Shown: positions 1-8,200, counted from the stretch's first letter. The stretch is 64,000 nucleotides of DNA from Lachnospiraceae bacterium (GCA_017940415.1 JAGAYR010000027.1:62001-126000); one strand, 5' to 3'. The notes: generated by a model not told the origin, from the sequence alone. Numbers and translations are program-made.

Positions 1-649
1 TTCCCTGTGAAAGAACGGGGGATGATGCAGGCTCTACAGCGATGATCTTAACGTCTGATTTCTTTTCCTTGAGGAATTTACCTACGCCGCTGATGGTTCC
101 TCCGGTTCCTACACCTGCAACGAATGCATCAACTTCTCCGTCGGTATCGTTCCAGATCTCGGGACCTGTAGTCTTATAGTGCGCTGCAGGGTTTGCGGGA
201 TTCTCGAACTGTGCGGGGATGAAGCTGTTCTCGATCTGCTCGTGAAGCTCATTAGCCTTGGCAATAGCTCCCTTCATACCCTTGGAACCTTCGGTAAGAA
301 CAAGCTCTGCACCGTATGCCTTGATGATGTTTCTGCGCTCTACGCTCATGGTCTCTGGAAGAACGATGATAAGCTTATATCCCTTGGCTGCTGCGATGGC
401 TGCGAGTCCGATACCGGTATTTCCGGAAGTGGGCTCGATGATGGTTGCACCGGGCTTAAGGGTTCCGTCAGCCTCTGCTGCCTCGATCATTTCCTTGGCG
501 ATACGATCCTTAACGGATCCTGCAGGGTTAAAATACTCAACCTTTGCAAGAAGTCTTGCCTTGAGGTCATACTTCTTCTCAATATGTGTAAGCTCCAGAA
601 GAGGAGTATTTCCAATCAGTTCAATTGCACTCTTATAAATCTTAGCCAT
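1..649 (-). CDS. cysK: cysteine synthase A (O-acetylserine sulfhydrylase), 3' end beyond window
   Basis: Cytosolic PLP enzyme that makes cysteine from O-acetylserine and sulfide. About 216 N-terminal residues lie in the window; the C-terminal third runs off the left edge. The start [20 protein letters not shown] is the canonical CysK N-terminus. NPAGSVKDR carries the PLP lysine (K47), PTSGNTG is the substrate loop, and [10 protein letters not shown] is the phosphate-binding glycine loop. The start at 649 has a good AAGGAG site (about 654-659). It lies downstream of metY on the same strand, separated by 136 bases that hold a short ORF and a tight hairpin, so it is probably co-transcribed with metY. 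Family assignment is firm; CysK versus a close CysM-type paralogue rests on the N-terminal sequence. Confidence 0.95.
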   Translation of the reverse strand, partial: MAKIYKSAIELIGNTPLLELTHIEKKYDLKARLLAKVEYFNPAGSVKDRIAKEMIEAAEADGTLKPGATIIEPTSGNTGIGLAAIAAAKGYKLIIVLPETMSVERRNIIKAYGAELVLTEGSKGMKGAIAKANELHEQIENSFIPAQFENPANPAAHYKTTGPEIWNDTDGEVDAFVAGVGTGGTISGVGKFLKEKKSDVKIIAVEPASSPVLSQG

Positions 650-664
650 AATTATCTCCTTACC

Positions 665-678
665 GGATCCGAAGATCC
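665..678 (-). promoter_or_regulatory. UUCG-tetraloop hairpin just upstream of the cysK ribosome binding site
   Basis: On the minus strand the sequence reads GGATC-TTCG-GATCC, a five-pair stem closing a C(UUCG)G tetraloop, one of the most stable RNA hairpin loops known. It ends a few bases before the GGTAAGGAG site of cysK. There is no T-run, so it is not a terminator. It may stabilise the mRNA end or tune initiation; this is inference. Confidence 0.55.
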
Positions 679-728
679 ATTAAATTCATTTTTTAGGTTT
701 TTGCGAGGTCGTAGCTTTTCTTTTTCTA

Positions 729-767
729 TTAAGAAGTTTTACTACATCGAAATCCGCTTGTAAACAT
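729..767 (-). CDS. 12-residue leader peptide candidate before cysK
   Basis: A short ORF encoding MFTSGFRCSKTS starts at 767 and stops at 729. It is preceded by an unusually strong AGGAGGAGG site (772-780) with good spacing, which begins just after the metY stop codon. The downstream gene has its own start and site, so this signal is not needed for cysK. The peptide has one cysteine codon (TGT). It could be a translated leader coupling ribosome movement to cysK expression, or a coupling ORF. Nothing proves that it is expressed beyond the site and ORF. Confidence 0.45.
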   Translation of the reverse strand: MFTSGFRCSKTS

Positions 768-785
768 ATTGCCTCCTCCTAAACC

Positions 786-2081
786 TTAAAGAGCCTTTAC
801 GGCTTCAAATCCCTGTTCAAGGTCCCAGATGATGTCATCGATATGCTCGGTTCCGATGGAAAGACGGATGGTAGCCTGGCTGATGCCTGCTGCCGCAAGC
901 TGCTCGGGAGTCATCTCTGCGTGTGTGGTGTCATAAGGATGGATCACAAGGCTCTTAACATCCGCAACGTTTGCGAGAAGTGAGAAGATCTTAAGTCCAT
1001 CGATAAATGCGTAAGCCTCTTTCTGCCCGCCCTTGATATCGAAGGTGAAAATAGAACCGCCGCCGTTAGGGAAGTACTTCTCATAAAGATCATGCTGAGG
1101 ATGATCCTTAAGTGAAGGATGACTTACTTTCTCTACAAGAGGGTGATTTGCAAGGAACTCAACTACCTTCTTGGTATTCTCCGCATGACGCTCAAGTCTT
1201 AAGCTGAGGGTTTCAAGTCCCTGGATAAGTGCCCATGCATTGAAGGGTGAGATAGCTGCTCCGGTATCACGAAGAAGAATTGCTCTGATGTAGGTTACAT
1301 ATGCTGCAGGTCCTACGGCTCCTACGAAGGATACTCCGTGATAGCTTACATTGGGCTCTGTGAATCTGGGGAACTTTCCTGATGCGGCCCAGTCGAACTT
1401 TCCGCCGTCAACGATGAGTCCGCCGAGAGTGGTTCCGTGTCCGCCGATGAACTTGGTAGCGGAGTGAACTACGATGTCTGCGCCGTGCTCAAGGGGACGG
1501 ATGAGATAGGGAGTTCCGAAAGTATTATCAATAATAAGAGGAATCTTATGTGAGTGTGCAATCTCCGCAATCTTCTCGATATCGGGGATGTCAGAGCCGG
1601 GATTTCCGAGAGTCTCGATGAAGATTGCCTTGGTCTTGTCATCAACAGCGGCGGCAACTGATGCGTGATCGTGAATATCAACAAACTTGGTATTAATGCC
1701 GTAGGTAGGAAGCGTATTATCAAGGAGGTTGTAGCTGCCGCCGTATATGCTGTTCTGAGCTACGATATTATCGCCTGCGCCTGCGACTGCAAGGATTGAA
1801 TAAGTTACTGCTGCTGCACCGGATGCAAGTGCCAGTGCTGCGACACCGCCTTCAAGTGCTGCGATTCTCTCTTCGAGAACGCCCTGGGTTGAATTGGTAA
1901 GTCTTCCGTAGATGTTACCTGCGTCTCTGAGATTGAATCTGTCAGCTGCATGCTGAGCTGAGTGGAATACATAGGAGGTAGTCTGGTAAATGGGAACCGC
2001 TCTGGAATCGGTTGCGGGATCAGCCTGTTCCTGTCCTACATGAAGCTGTTTGGTTTCAAATTTAAATTCGTGGTTGCTCAT
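786..2081 (-). CDS. metY: O-acetylhomoserine sulfhydrylase
   Basis: A 431-residue PLP enzyme of the Cys/Met metabolism family, full length for O-acetylhomoserine (thiol)-lyases. It makes homocysteine from O-acetylhomoserine and sulfide. The PLP lysine is in HSATKFIGGHG (K210). IYQTTSYVF and NIYGRLTNST near the N-terminus and the late SIGTEHIDD motif are typical of the MetY branch. The start at 2081 has AGGAGG eight bases upstream. It is followed by the short leader ORF and cysK, giving a transsulfuration-free route to cysteine and homocysteine. A dyad at 2206-2226 lies in its promoter region. Confidence 0.93.
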   Translation of the reverse strand: MSNHEFKFETKQLHVGQEQADPATDSRAVPIYQTTSYVFHSAQHAADRFNLRDAGNIYGRLTNSTQGVLEERIAALEGGVAALALASGAAAVTYSILAVAGAGDNIVAQNSIYGGSYNLLDNTLPTYGINTKFVDIHDHASVAAAVDDKTKAIFIETLGNPGSDIPDIEKIAEIAHSHKIPLIIDNTFGTPYLIRPLEHGADIVVHSATKFIGGHGTTLGGLIVDGGKFDWAASGKFPRFTEPNVSYHGVSFVGAVGPAAYVTYIRAILLRDTGAAISPFNAWALIQGLETLSLRLERHAENTKKVVEFLANHPLVEKVSHPSLKDHPQHDLYEKYFPNGGGSIFTFDIKGGQKEAYAFIDGLKIFSLLANVADVKSLVIHPYDTTHAEMTPEQLAAAGISQATIRLSIGTEHIDDIIWDLEQGFEAVKAL

Positions 2082-2205
2082 ACTGTATACCTCCTGAAAC
2101 TTTCTTTCTGATCTTTCTTAGCTGTGTAAGAAGCTTTTGTTTTGTTTGATGATGTTAAGATACACCATTTTAAAAAGGCTGTATAATTCATAAAATTAAG
2201 AGCGG

Positions 2206-2226
2206 GCTATAAGAAAAAATTATAGC
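2206..2226 (-). promoter_or_regulatory. perfect dyad GCTATAA-N7-TTATAGC upstream of metY
   Basis: A seven-base inverted repeat with a seven-base AT-rich centre. On the minus strand a TATAAT -10-like hexamer falls inside the left arm. The geometry resembles the LysR-type MtaR/MetR box of streptococci (TATAGTTTnAAACTATA) in spirit but not in exact sequence. One identical half-site occurs before metQ (5017-5023). The likely reader is the LysR regulator encoded at 5.0-5.9 kb; this is inference. Confidence 0.5.
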
Positions 2227-2269
2227 GCCAAACATCAGATTTCATCAGGGTTACAGCCGTGCTCGCACT

Positions 2270-2299
2270 AAAAAAGGAAGGCATATGCCTTCCTTTTTT
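2270..2299 (-). terminator. Rho-independent terminator of the metQNI operon
   Basis: The palindrome GGAAGGCATATGCCTTCC is flanked by an A-run on one side and a T-run on the other, just beyond the metI stop. It is symmetric enough to work in both directions, but only the minus-strand operon ends here. Confidence 0.85.
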
Positions 2300-2316
2300 C
2301 TCGAAAATTACCGATA

Positions 2317-2979
2317 TTACTTTTTTCTTTTATCCAGTTTCTTGGACATCTTCATTCCTATTATCTGGAATAACTGAACCAACAGGATCAGTAAGATTAC
2401 AGAAGGCCACAGGATCTGAGGCTGGAATCTGTTATAGCCGTATCTGATGGCGATACTTCCGAGTCCTCCGCCTCCGACCGCACCGGCCATAGCTGAATAT
2501 CCAAGGATAGTTCCGAATGCTATCGTCGCTCCAACCAGAAGTGAAGTTCTTGCCTCCGCTATGAGAACCTTGAAAATAATAGTCATGTTTCCCGCACCAA
2601 GGCTTTGCGCTGCTTCGATAACACCTTTATCAACTTCCTTAAGAGAGCTCTCTACCATTCTTCCTATAAACGGAGCCGCTGCGAAAACAAGAGGCACTAT
2701 GGTAGCTCCGGTTCCGTAGCTTTTTCCGACTATTGCTCTTGTTACCGGTATCAGGACTACAAGAAGAATTATGAAAGGAAAACTCCTGAGTATATTGGTA
2801 ATAAGATCAAGTGATTTGTAAATTAATTTATTGGGCTTTATTCCTTCCTTATCGGTAACCGCAAGGATTATTCCGAGTGGAAGTCCCAATACATATCCGA
2901 AGAATGTTGAAAAACCAACAATGATAAGAGTGTCTTTAAGGCCTTCAATTATCATCAGTATTTCCTGCTGCGAAAGCAT
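2317..2979 (-). CDS. metI: methionine ABC transporter permease MetI
   Basis: Integral membrane permease (about 220 residues, about five membrane segments) of the D/L-methionine importer. It carries the binding-protein-dependent transport signature EAAQSLGAGN (EAA motif) that docks on MetN. I chose the ATG at 2979 over the in-frame GTG at 2985, because the GGAGGAGG site lies nine bases before the ATG but only three before the GTG. The gene overlaps the end of metN by about 35 bases, indicating translational coupling. Confidence 0.93.
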   Translation of the reverse strand: MLSQQEILMIIEGLKDTLIIVGFSTFFGYVLGLPLGIILAVTDKEGIKPNKLIYKSLDLITNILRSFPFIILLVVLIPVTRAIVGKSYGTGATIVPLVFAAAPFIGRMVESSLKEVDKGVIEAAQSLGAGNMTIIFKVLIAEARTSLLVGATIAFGTILGYSAMAGAVGGGGLGSIAIRYGYNRFQPQILWPSVILLILLVQLFQIIGMKMSKKLDKRKK

Positions 2980-3979
2980 CTGCACTCACCTCCTCCGGAT
3001 CCAAGCCTTTTTCTTTGAAATACTCAATTATATGATCTGCTTTCTCATCATCCGACGGGAGCTGCAGAAGCATCTCGCCCTCCGCATTTCCGTTAACGGT
3101 ATTAGTATTAGCATACAGAATATTGATCGGTGTCTTAGTCTCAAGAACGATGTTTCCGATGGTGGGTTCATAAGCACTTCCGCCATGGAAGCGTACTCTT
3201 ACTATCCTTTCGGAAGTCATCTCAAGAATATGTTCGCTTCCGCTGAAAACAAGACGCTTAGCTTCGGGAGTCTTGGGATTTCTGAACAGTTCCTCGGTAG
3301 TTCCGCTCTCCACAAGCTTTCCGTGCTCAAGAACAGCGACATGCTTACATATCTCCTGGATAACGCTCATCTCATGAGTAATGACAACTATCGTGATACC
3401 GTATTTCTCGTTGATCTCTTTCAGAAGAGTAAGGATGGATTTAGTTGTCTGAGGATCCAATGCGCTGGTTGCCTCATCGCACAGAAGTATCTCCGGCTTA
3501 GATGCAAGGACTCTTGCAATAGCAACTCTTTGTTTTTGACCTCCGGACAACTGAGCGGGATAAGCTGATGCTTTCTCGGCCAGGCCGACGGCATCGAGAT
3601 ACTGCTCAGCCTCCTTGCGTGCCTCTCTCTTGCTCTTTCCTGCTATTTCAATAGGAAAAGCGACATTGTCTAAGACGTTGCGCTGCATCAGGAGATTAAA
3701 ATGCTGGAATATCATCCCGATCTTTCTGCGCTCACTTCTTAACTGTCTGTCGCTCAACTCAGTTAATTCTTTTCCGTTTACGATCACCTGCCCGGAAGTC
3801 GGTCTTTCGAGCAGGTTCATACACCTGACGAGAGTGGATTTGCCCGCTCCCGAAAGACCTATGATACCGTAAATATCGTTTTTTTCTATCTCAAGACTTA
3901 CATCCCGAAGAGCTTCTACCTCACCTTTCTCAGAGATAAAAGATTTATGTAGTTGTTTGATCTCGATAATGTTCGGCAT
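2945..3979 (-). CDS. metN: methionine ABC transporter ATP-binding protein MetN
   Basis: A 344-residue ATPase energising methionine import. Walker A GLSGAGKST starts at residue 41, the signature LSGGQ is at 144-148, and Walker B ILLCDEATSALD has catalytic E169. The last 90 or so residues form the NIL/ACT-like methionine-sensing domain that mediates trans-inhibition in MetN proteins (family knowledge). GGAGA precedes the start at 3979. The order metQ-metN-metI is compact, with 32 bases between metQ and metN. Confidence 0.95.
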   Translation of the reverse strand: MPNIIEIKQLHKSFISEKGEVEALRDVSLEIEKNDIYGIIGLSGAGKSTLVRCMNLLERPTSGQVIVNGKELTELSDRQLRSERRKIGMIFQHFNLLMQRNVLDNVAFPIEIAGKSKREARKEAEQYLDAVGLAEKASAYPAQLSGGQKQRVAIARVLASKPEILLCDEATSALDPQTTKSILTLLKEINEKYGITIVVITHEMSVIQEICKHVAVLEHGKLVESGTTEELFRNPKTPEAKRLVFSGSEHILEMTSERIVRVRFHGGSAYEPTIGNIVLETKTPINILYANTNTVNGNAEGEMLLQLPSDDEKADHIIEYFKEKGLDPEEVSADAFAAGNTDDN

Positions 3980-4011
3980 AGTGCTCTCCGTGAGTGTCTG
4001 TTATTTATGAT

Positions 4012-4902
4012 TTAGTTGAAAGGTACAACTGCTCCGTCATAGGTGCTGTTGATAAACTCTTTGATTGCATCTGACTTGAGAACTTCTACAAGCGCAACGA
4101 TGCCTTCATCATTCTCATGACCTTCCTTAACTGCGATTACATTAACGTAAGTCTGAGCTGCGGTGGAATCGTTGGACTCATATGCAAGTGCATCCTGTCC
4201 TACGGAAAGGCCTGCTTCAAGTGCATAGTTACCGTTGAGGATTACAAATGCCGCATCGGGAATAGCATCCTTTACGCTCTCTGCTGCAAGCTCGATGATC
4301 TTAACCTGTACATTGTAGGTCTCGATATCGTTAACGGTTGCGGTAAGTCCTGCACCATCCTTAAGTGTGATGATTCCGTTATCCTGAAGGAGAAGAAGTG
4401 CTCTTGCTTCGTTAGTGGTGTCATTGGGAATCGCAATCTCATCGCCGTCTGCGATATCTGCAAGATCTGACTTGGTTCCTGCATAGATTCCGAAAGGCTC
4501 GTAGTGAATTCCGCCTGCATTTACAAGATGAGTACCCTGTTCCTCATTGAATGACTCAAGATAAGGAATGTGCTGGAAATAGTTAGCATCAAACTCTTCT
4601 GACTCAACTACATTGTTGGGCTGTACATAATCATCGAATACGGTTACCTGAAGATCCCATCCCTGCTCGGCAAGAATCTTTGCTGCTTCTGCAAGAATCT
4701 CTGAATGAGGGGTCTGGCTTGCTGCTACGGTAATGGTTCCTTTAACATCTGCATCAGCTACTGCACCGTCTCCGTTTGTCTGTGCTGCAGGAGTAGATGC
4801 TGCACTTGCACTTGACGCATTTCCGCATCCGGTAAGAAGGCTTCCTGCAACTGAAGTTACTGCTACTAAGCTGACGAGTTTCTTGATCAAATTCTTTTTC
4901 AT
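4012..4902 (-). CDS. metQ: methionine-binding lipoprotein MetQ (NlpA family)
   Basis: A 296-residue substrate-binding lipoprotein. The signal peptide ends in lipobox SLLTGC (lipidated C26), followed by a Ser/Ala/Thr-rich linker. The mature part has NlpA-family landmarks: VFDDYVQPN, DANYFQHIPYLESFN, and IAIPNDTTNEARAL. It delivers methionine to MetNI on the outer face of the membrane. GGAGG is 10 bases before the ATG. The 137-base gap to the LysR gene upstream is the likely promoter and operator region. I found no S-box riboswitch there. Confidence 0.95.
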   Translation of the reverse strand: MKKNLIKKLVSLVAVTSVAGSLLTGCGNASSASAASTPAAQTNGDGAVADADVKGTITVAASQTPHSEILAEAAKILAEQGWDLQVTVFDDYVQPNNVVESEEFDANYFQHIPYLESFNEEQGTHLVNAGGIHYEPFGIYAGTKSDLADIADGDEIAIPNDTTNEARALLLLQDNGIITLKDGAGLTATVNDIETYNVQVKIIELAAESVKDAIPDAAFVILNGNYALEAGLSVGQDALAYESNDSTAAQTYVNVIAVKEGHENDEGIVALVEVLKSDAIKEFINSTYDGAVVPFN

Positions 4903-4959
4903 AATATTTTTCCTCCGTGTGACTATATTACAAATCAGTCATCTGTATTTGATTTGCTA

Positions 4960-4975
4960 TGTGAGGATTATCACA
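4960..4975 (-). promoter_or_regulatory. perfect dyad TGTGA-N6-TCACA upstream of metQ
   Basis: A 16-base inverted repeat about 58 bases before the metQ start. The arms match the enterobacterial CRP consensus exactly, but that is likely coincidental in this lineage. A half-site TTATAGC identical to an arm of the metY dyad lies at 5017-5023. It may be an operator for the adjacent LysR protein or another regulator. Confidence 0.35.
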
Positions 4976-5039
4976 CCGACATGGACTTCTGTAAAATACC
5001 CATATCTTATTACCTGTTATAGCCTGTGCTTATATCGGA

Positions 5040-5936
5040 TTACTTTACCTCTTTCAGTTTCTTTACGAAGTACTTGCCCATATCGCTGAGCTCGATTCCC
5101 TTTCGAACGAGATATCCGAAAGTCAGAGTCTCCTGCTCTTTGAGTTTTACAACGGTAATATCCGATGCATTCAAACTGTCACCCAGCATTGCCGCACCGA
5201 CAGCATAACCGTTAAGACCCAGCATAAGTTCGATGGAAGTAGCTCTTTCATTGGTGCTTATGGCCTTCTTATAATCATAAGTTGCCAATGCTTCCTCTCT
5301 GTAATAGAACGAATTATAGTCGCCCTGATCGAATACCATGCAGGGATAATCCTGCAGTTCTTCCAGAGATATTACCTTCTTCTTTGCTAAAGGGTGATCC
5401 TTTTTCAAATACACATAACTGTTTCGTGTAAATAATTCGTGAAATTCCAGAGAAGCATCCGTAAAAAGCTTCTTGAAAGGTTTCTTATTAAAATCACTGA
5501 GTGCGATAACTCCTATCTCACTCTTCATATTTTTGACATCTTCGATAACTTCGCCTGTCTGAGTTTCTCTGATTGAGTGCTGATACTCCTCTTGTTCAAA
5601 TGCATTTACCGTATCTATAAATGCATTAACCGCAAATGTATAATGCTGCATCGAAACCGAAAAGGACGGCTTTTCTACTTTTGAATCCAGATATTTGTTT
5701 TCGATGATCTCAAACTGCTCAACCGCCGTTCTTGCATAAGCAATAAATGAAGCACCGGCTGCAGTGGTAACCACGCCGTTATGAACTCGTTCAAAAAGCT
5801 GAATACCCAGCTCATTTTCCAAATCTCTTACCGCGCAAGAAAGCCCCGGCTGAGAGACATACAGTCTGTCGGCCGCTTTTCTGATGGAGCATTCTTCATC
5901 GATTGCTATTACATATTTAAGCTGAAGTATAGTCAT
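5040..5936 (-). CDS. LysR-family regulator, probably of methionine uptake
   Basis: A 298-residue LysR protein: an N-terminal winged HTH (SIRKAADRLYVSQPGLSCAV, residues about 17-36), a linker helix, and a two-lobed effector domain. GGGAGG precedes the ATG. It sits 24 bases after the HAD gene and 137 bases before metQ, all on one strand, so control of metQNI and metY is likely. It is clearly paralogous to the LysR gene at 37.4-38.3 kb: both share QHYTFAV, VKNM(K/R)SE(I/L)G and FDQG...NSFYY in the effector domain. The effector (possibly a sulfur amino acid precursor such as O-acetylserine or homocysteine) is inference. Confidence 0.85.
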   Translation of the reverse strand: MTILQLKYVIAIDEECSIRKAADRLYVSQPGLSCAVRDLENELGIQLFERVHNGVVTTAAGASFIAYARTAVEQFEIIENKYLDSKVEKPSFSVSMQHYTFAVNAFIDTVNAFEQEEYQHSIRETQTGEVIEDVKNMKSEIGVIALSDFNKKPFKKLFTDASLEFHELFTRNSYVYLKKDHPLAKKKVISLEELQDYPCMVFDQGDYNSFYYREEALATYDYKKAISTNERATSIELMLGLNGYAVGAAMLGDSLNASDITVVKLKEQETLTFGYLVRKGIELSDMGKYFVKKLKEVK

Positions 5937-5960
5937 ATATGAAACCCTCCCGGGGAATCA

Positions 5961-6773
5961 TCATATCTGTGCTCTTATATATTCTTCAAGCCCGTCATTA
6001 TCATTATCCGCTTTGGTTATGACATTTGCGGACTTTTTTACAATATCCGTAGCGTTAAGCATTGCTATTCCAAGTCCTGCCGCTTCAATCATAGAAATGT
6101 CATTCTGCTCATCACCTGCGGCAATGGTATTTTCGACAGGGATATCAAGGTGCTTGGCAAGTCTTACAACTGCAGATCCCTTACCTGCTTCCTTCATGAA
6201 AATCTCAAGGTAATTGGGGTTGGAATAAACCGTAGTGACCGTATCGGAATACTTCTCCATAATGGCAAGTCTGAAACGCTCAAGCTTTTCGAGATCATGC
6301 AGCTCAATTGCAATGACTTTGCAGGGTGCCTCGGGAAGTGCTGAGACTATTGTCTCCGTTACTACAACCGGCCTTTTGATAACCCGGTTATAATACTGCA
6401 TCTCTTCTCCGTTATCGGGTGAGATAAGAGAATCCGTAGTATATGTGTGGGCGTGTATTCCATATTCCGAAGCCGTTTCGAATATTCCGGGGATCAGATC
6501 AAGAGGAACTCCTATCCTGAATATGTCCTTGCCCGCATCCACGTCATAAATCTGCGCTCCGTTGTAGCAGATCAGATACATTCCGGGATAATCAAGGTCA
6601 AGTTCCTTAACTACATCCTGAACATTGTCCAAGCCTCTTCCGGTGCATATGGCGAAATGATTTCCGGCTGATACGAAATCGTCCAGTGCCTTTTTAGTTT
6701 TATCCGAAATCTTCTTTTCTTTTGTAAGAAGAGTTCCGTCCAGATCGGAAAAGAATATCTTTTTATTATTCAT
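5961..6773 (-). CDS. HAD-superfamily (Cof-type) phosphatase
   Basis: A HAD hydrolase of the Cof/YidA group, about 270 residues. Motif I FSDLDGTLL carries the nucleophile and acid aspartates near residues 10 and 12. The C-terminal motif TIAAGDEQNDISMIEAAGLGIAM is the Mg-binding motif IV. Such enzymes dephosphorylate sugar phosphates or cofactor intermediates; the substrate cannot be told. I chose the second ATG (6773), because a consensus promoter overlaps the first ATG (6782) and its start point would fall near 6776. It runs into the LysR gene with a 24-base gap. Confidence 0.85.
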   Translation of the reverse strand: MNNKKIFFSDLDGTLLTKEKKISDKTKKALDDFVSAGNHFAICTGRGLDNVQDVVKELDLDYPGMYLICYNGAQIYDVDAGKDIFRIGVPLDLIPGIFETASEYGIHAHTYTTDSLISPDNGEEMQYYNRVIKRPVVVTETIVSALPEAPCKVIAIELHDLEKLERFRLAIMEKYSDTVTTVYSNPNYLEIFMKEAGKGSAVVRLAKHLDIPVENTIAAGDEQNDISMIEAAGLGIAMLNATDIVKKSANVITKADNDNDGLEEYIRAQI

Positions 6774-6782
6774 AACAAACAT

Positions 6783-6810
6783 ATTTTATCAGGGAAAATT
6801 TAAGTGTCAA
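6783..6810 (-). promoter_or_regulatory. promoter TTGACA-N16-TAAAAT abutting the HAD gene
   Basis: Minus-strand -35 TTGACA (6805-6810), 16-base spacer, and -10 TAAAAT (6783-6788). The predicted start point falls about three bases before the ATG at 6773, so the transcript would be leaderless or nearly so. No ribosome binding site is visible for this gene. Confidence 0.65.
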
Positions 6811-6820
6811 CAAATTAATA

Positions 6821-6855
6821 CGGCGCCCGCGCTCAGGGGTTAAGCGCAGACGCCG
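6821..6855 (-). terminator. terminator-like hairpin after the serpin gene
   Basis: GC-rich stem CGGCG...CGCCG with an inner GCGCT/AGCGC pairing, 32 bases past the serpin stop. The following minus-strand TATTAATTTGTT is only a weak T-tract, so efficiency is uncertain. Confidence 0.6.
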
Positions 6856-6886
6856 TGAGGGCTAACTGTTTAATGCCGGTTTTGTA

Positions 6887-8200
6887 TTAAAGCTGGTTTA
6901 CGGTTCCAAGGAATACGGGAAGTCCGGTTGCATTGTCAACGATTCCGTATACGAAGGGACGATCGAGATATACATATACGGGCTCTTCAATCATAGGTGC
7001 TACACATGCATCAAGAGTTTCAATTGCGGTTACTGCAGCAGCTCTGGTTCCCTCTCTGTTAACATCGATGAAGGTCTTGTGAAGAACTCTTCCGATGTAC
7101 GCATTATAATCTACATCCTCTGTCGCACGTACCATTCCGGTAAGATCTGCGTTATCGGGATCAAAAGGAAGTTCCATGCCCATCTCCTGAAGAACACTGC
7201 TCATCTCGACAAAGTACTCTGATGTGAACTCGGGAATCTTTACATAGACGTTCTCACTGCTGTACTCGGGATGTCTGACTGCTACTGCAAACTGATCTCC
7301 GTTTGCTGCAAGTTCAGCAACAAAATCCTCGACAGAAGTTCCCTCTTCGGGAAGAATTCCTACGAAGGAATACTCTCCGCCCTTGTAGGGACGTATAAAT
7401 CCGGTTCCGCCCGCAATTTCAAAATAATTATTTTCTACGCTGAAAAGAAGTGTTACTTCAGTAGTGGAATTATCATAATTGGTGAAGATCTGTCCTTCCA
7501 TGATATCCGACTCTTCATATTCATTCATCCACTCGCCTTCAAAAGCCATGGCATTGATCAGATACATACGCGCATCTTCAGGGATATTATCCAGAATACC
7601 GGGAATCATTCCATGGGTCTGATCGTTAACCCATCCGTTGATATCATTAAGAGTGGAATCATCAAAAGGTGCCATCCATATATCGGCGCCATAGTAGTTC
7701 TTTACTGCGGTTGCAAAATCGGGAACCACCTCTGCAAAACCGTCATCCTTGAACCAAATGGAGTTTGCAACGTTCCAATTTACATCCTCTGCACCGTTAA
7801 AACGCTGAGCCATCTGATACATGATAGGATTCATTTCGGATACAGGGATCTTTCCGAATACGTTCTCAATCTGAGAGAGTGTCTCACCGCCGGCTCCGTT
7901 TTCAAGCATTCCGAATGCCATCATCATTGATGTAGGGGATATAAGGACGTTAGAGCCTGCGCCTTCAGCTTCTGCGATCTTCTGAAGAAGTTCCAGGGAT
8001 GATGCGGACATGGATGAGATCTGTTCATCTCCCATATCTCCGGTTTCTATTTCAATCTCAGGTGCATCCGCGGTTACATTTCTGGCACTTGAATTTCTGT
8101 GAGATGCAGATCCGGTGCTTCCCGTACCCGAACCGGAAGCTGCTCCGCAACCTGCAAGCATTGATAAAGCGAGTAATGATGCTACGATCTGTTTTTTCAT
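6887..8200 (-). CDS. serpin (serine protease inhibitor) lipoprotein
   Basis: A 437-residue serpin anchored outside the cell: the signal peptide ends in lipobox SMLAGC (C18), followed by a Gly/Ser linker to about residue 60. The serpin fold is recognisable from NVLISPTSMMMAFGMLENGA, the breach/shutter regions, and the C-terminal signature DRPFVYGIVDNATGLPVFLG. The reactive-centre hinge is REGTRAAAVT (about 382-391), with the small residues needed for loop insertion, so it should be inhibitory. The loop contains C399 and looks several residues longer than in alpha-1-antitrypsin. The target is probably an exogenous or self serine or cysteine protease at the cell surface; unproven. The gene stands alone with a modest GAAGG site. 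Confidence 0.92.
   Translation of the reverse strand: MKKQIVASLLALSMLAGCGAASGSGTGSTGSASHRNSSARNVTADAPEIEIETGDMGDEQISSMSASSLELLQKIAEAEGAGSNVLISPTSMMMAFGMLENGAGGETLSQIENVFGKIPVSEMNPIMYQMAQRFNGAEDVNWNVANSIWFKDDGFAEVVPDFATAVKNYYGADIWMAPFDDSTLNDINGWVNDQTHGMIPGILDNIPEDARMYLINAMAFEGEWMNEYEESDIMEGQIFTNYDNSTTEVTLLFSVENNYFEIAGGTGFIRPYKGGEYSFVGILPEEGTSVEDFVAELAANGDQFAVAVRHPEYSSENVYVKIPEFTSEYFVEMSSVLQEMGMELPFDPDNADLTGMVRATEDVDYNAYIGRVLHKTFIDVNREGTRAAAVTAIETLDACVAPMIEEPVYVYLDRPFVYGIVDNATGLPVFLGTVNQL

Noticed and set aside
258..638. Plus-strand ORFs over the cysK region (also 179-763)
   Set aside because: Antisense shadows of cysK; no ribosome site or domain.
2082..2316. Possible S-box (SAM) riboswitch before metY or metQ
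   Set aside because: Neither gap contains the conserved S-box core or a matching terminator hairpin; only short dyads were seen.
4960..4975. TGTGA-N6-TCACA read as a CRP site
   Set aside because: CRP-type control is not expected for this gene and lineage; no CRP gene is in the window. Kept only as an unassigned dyad.
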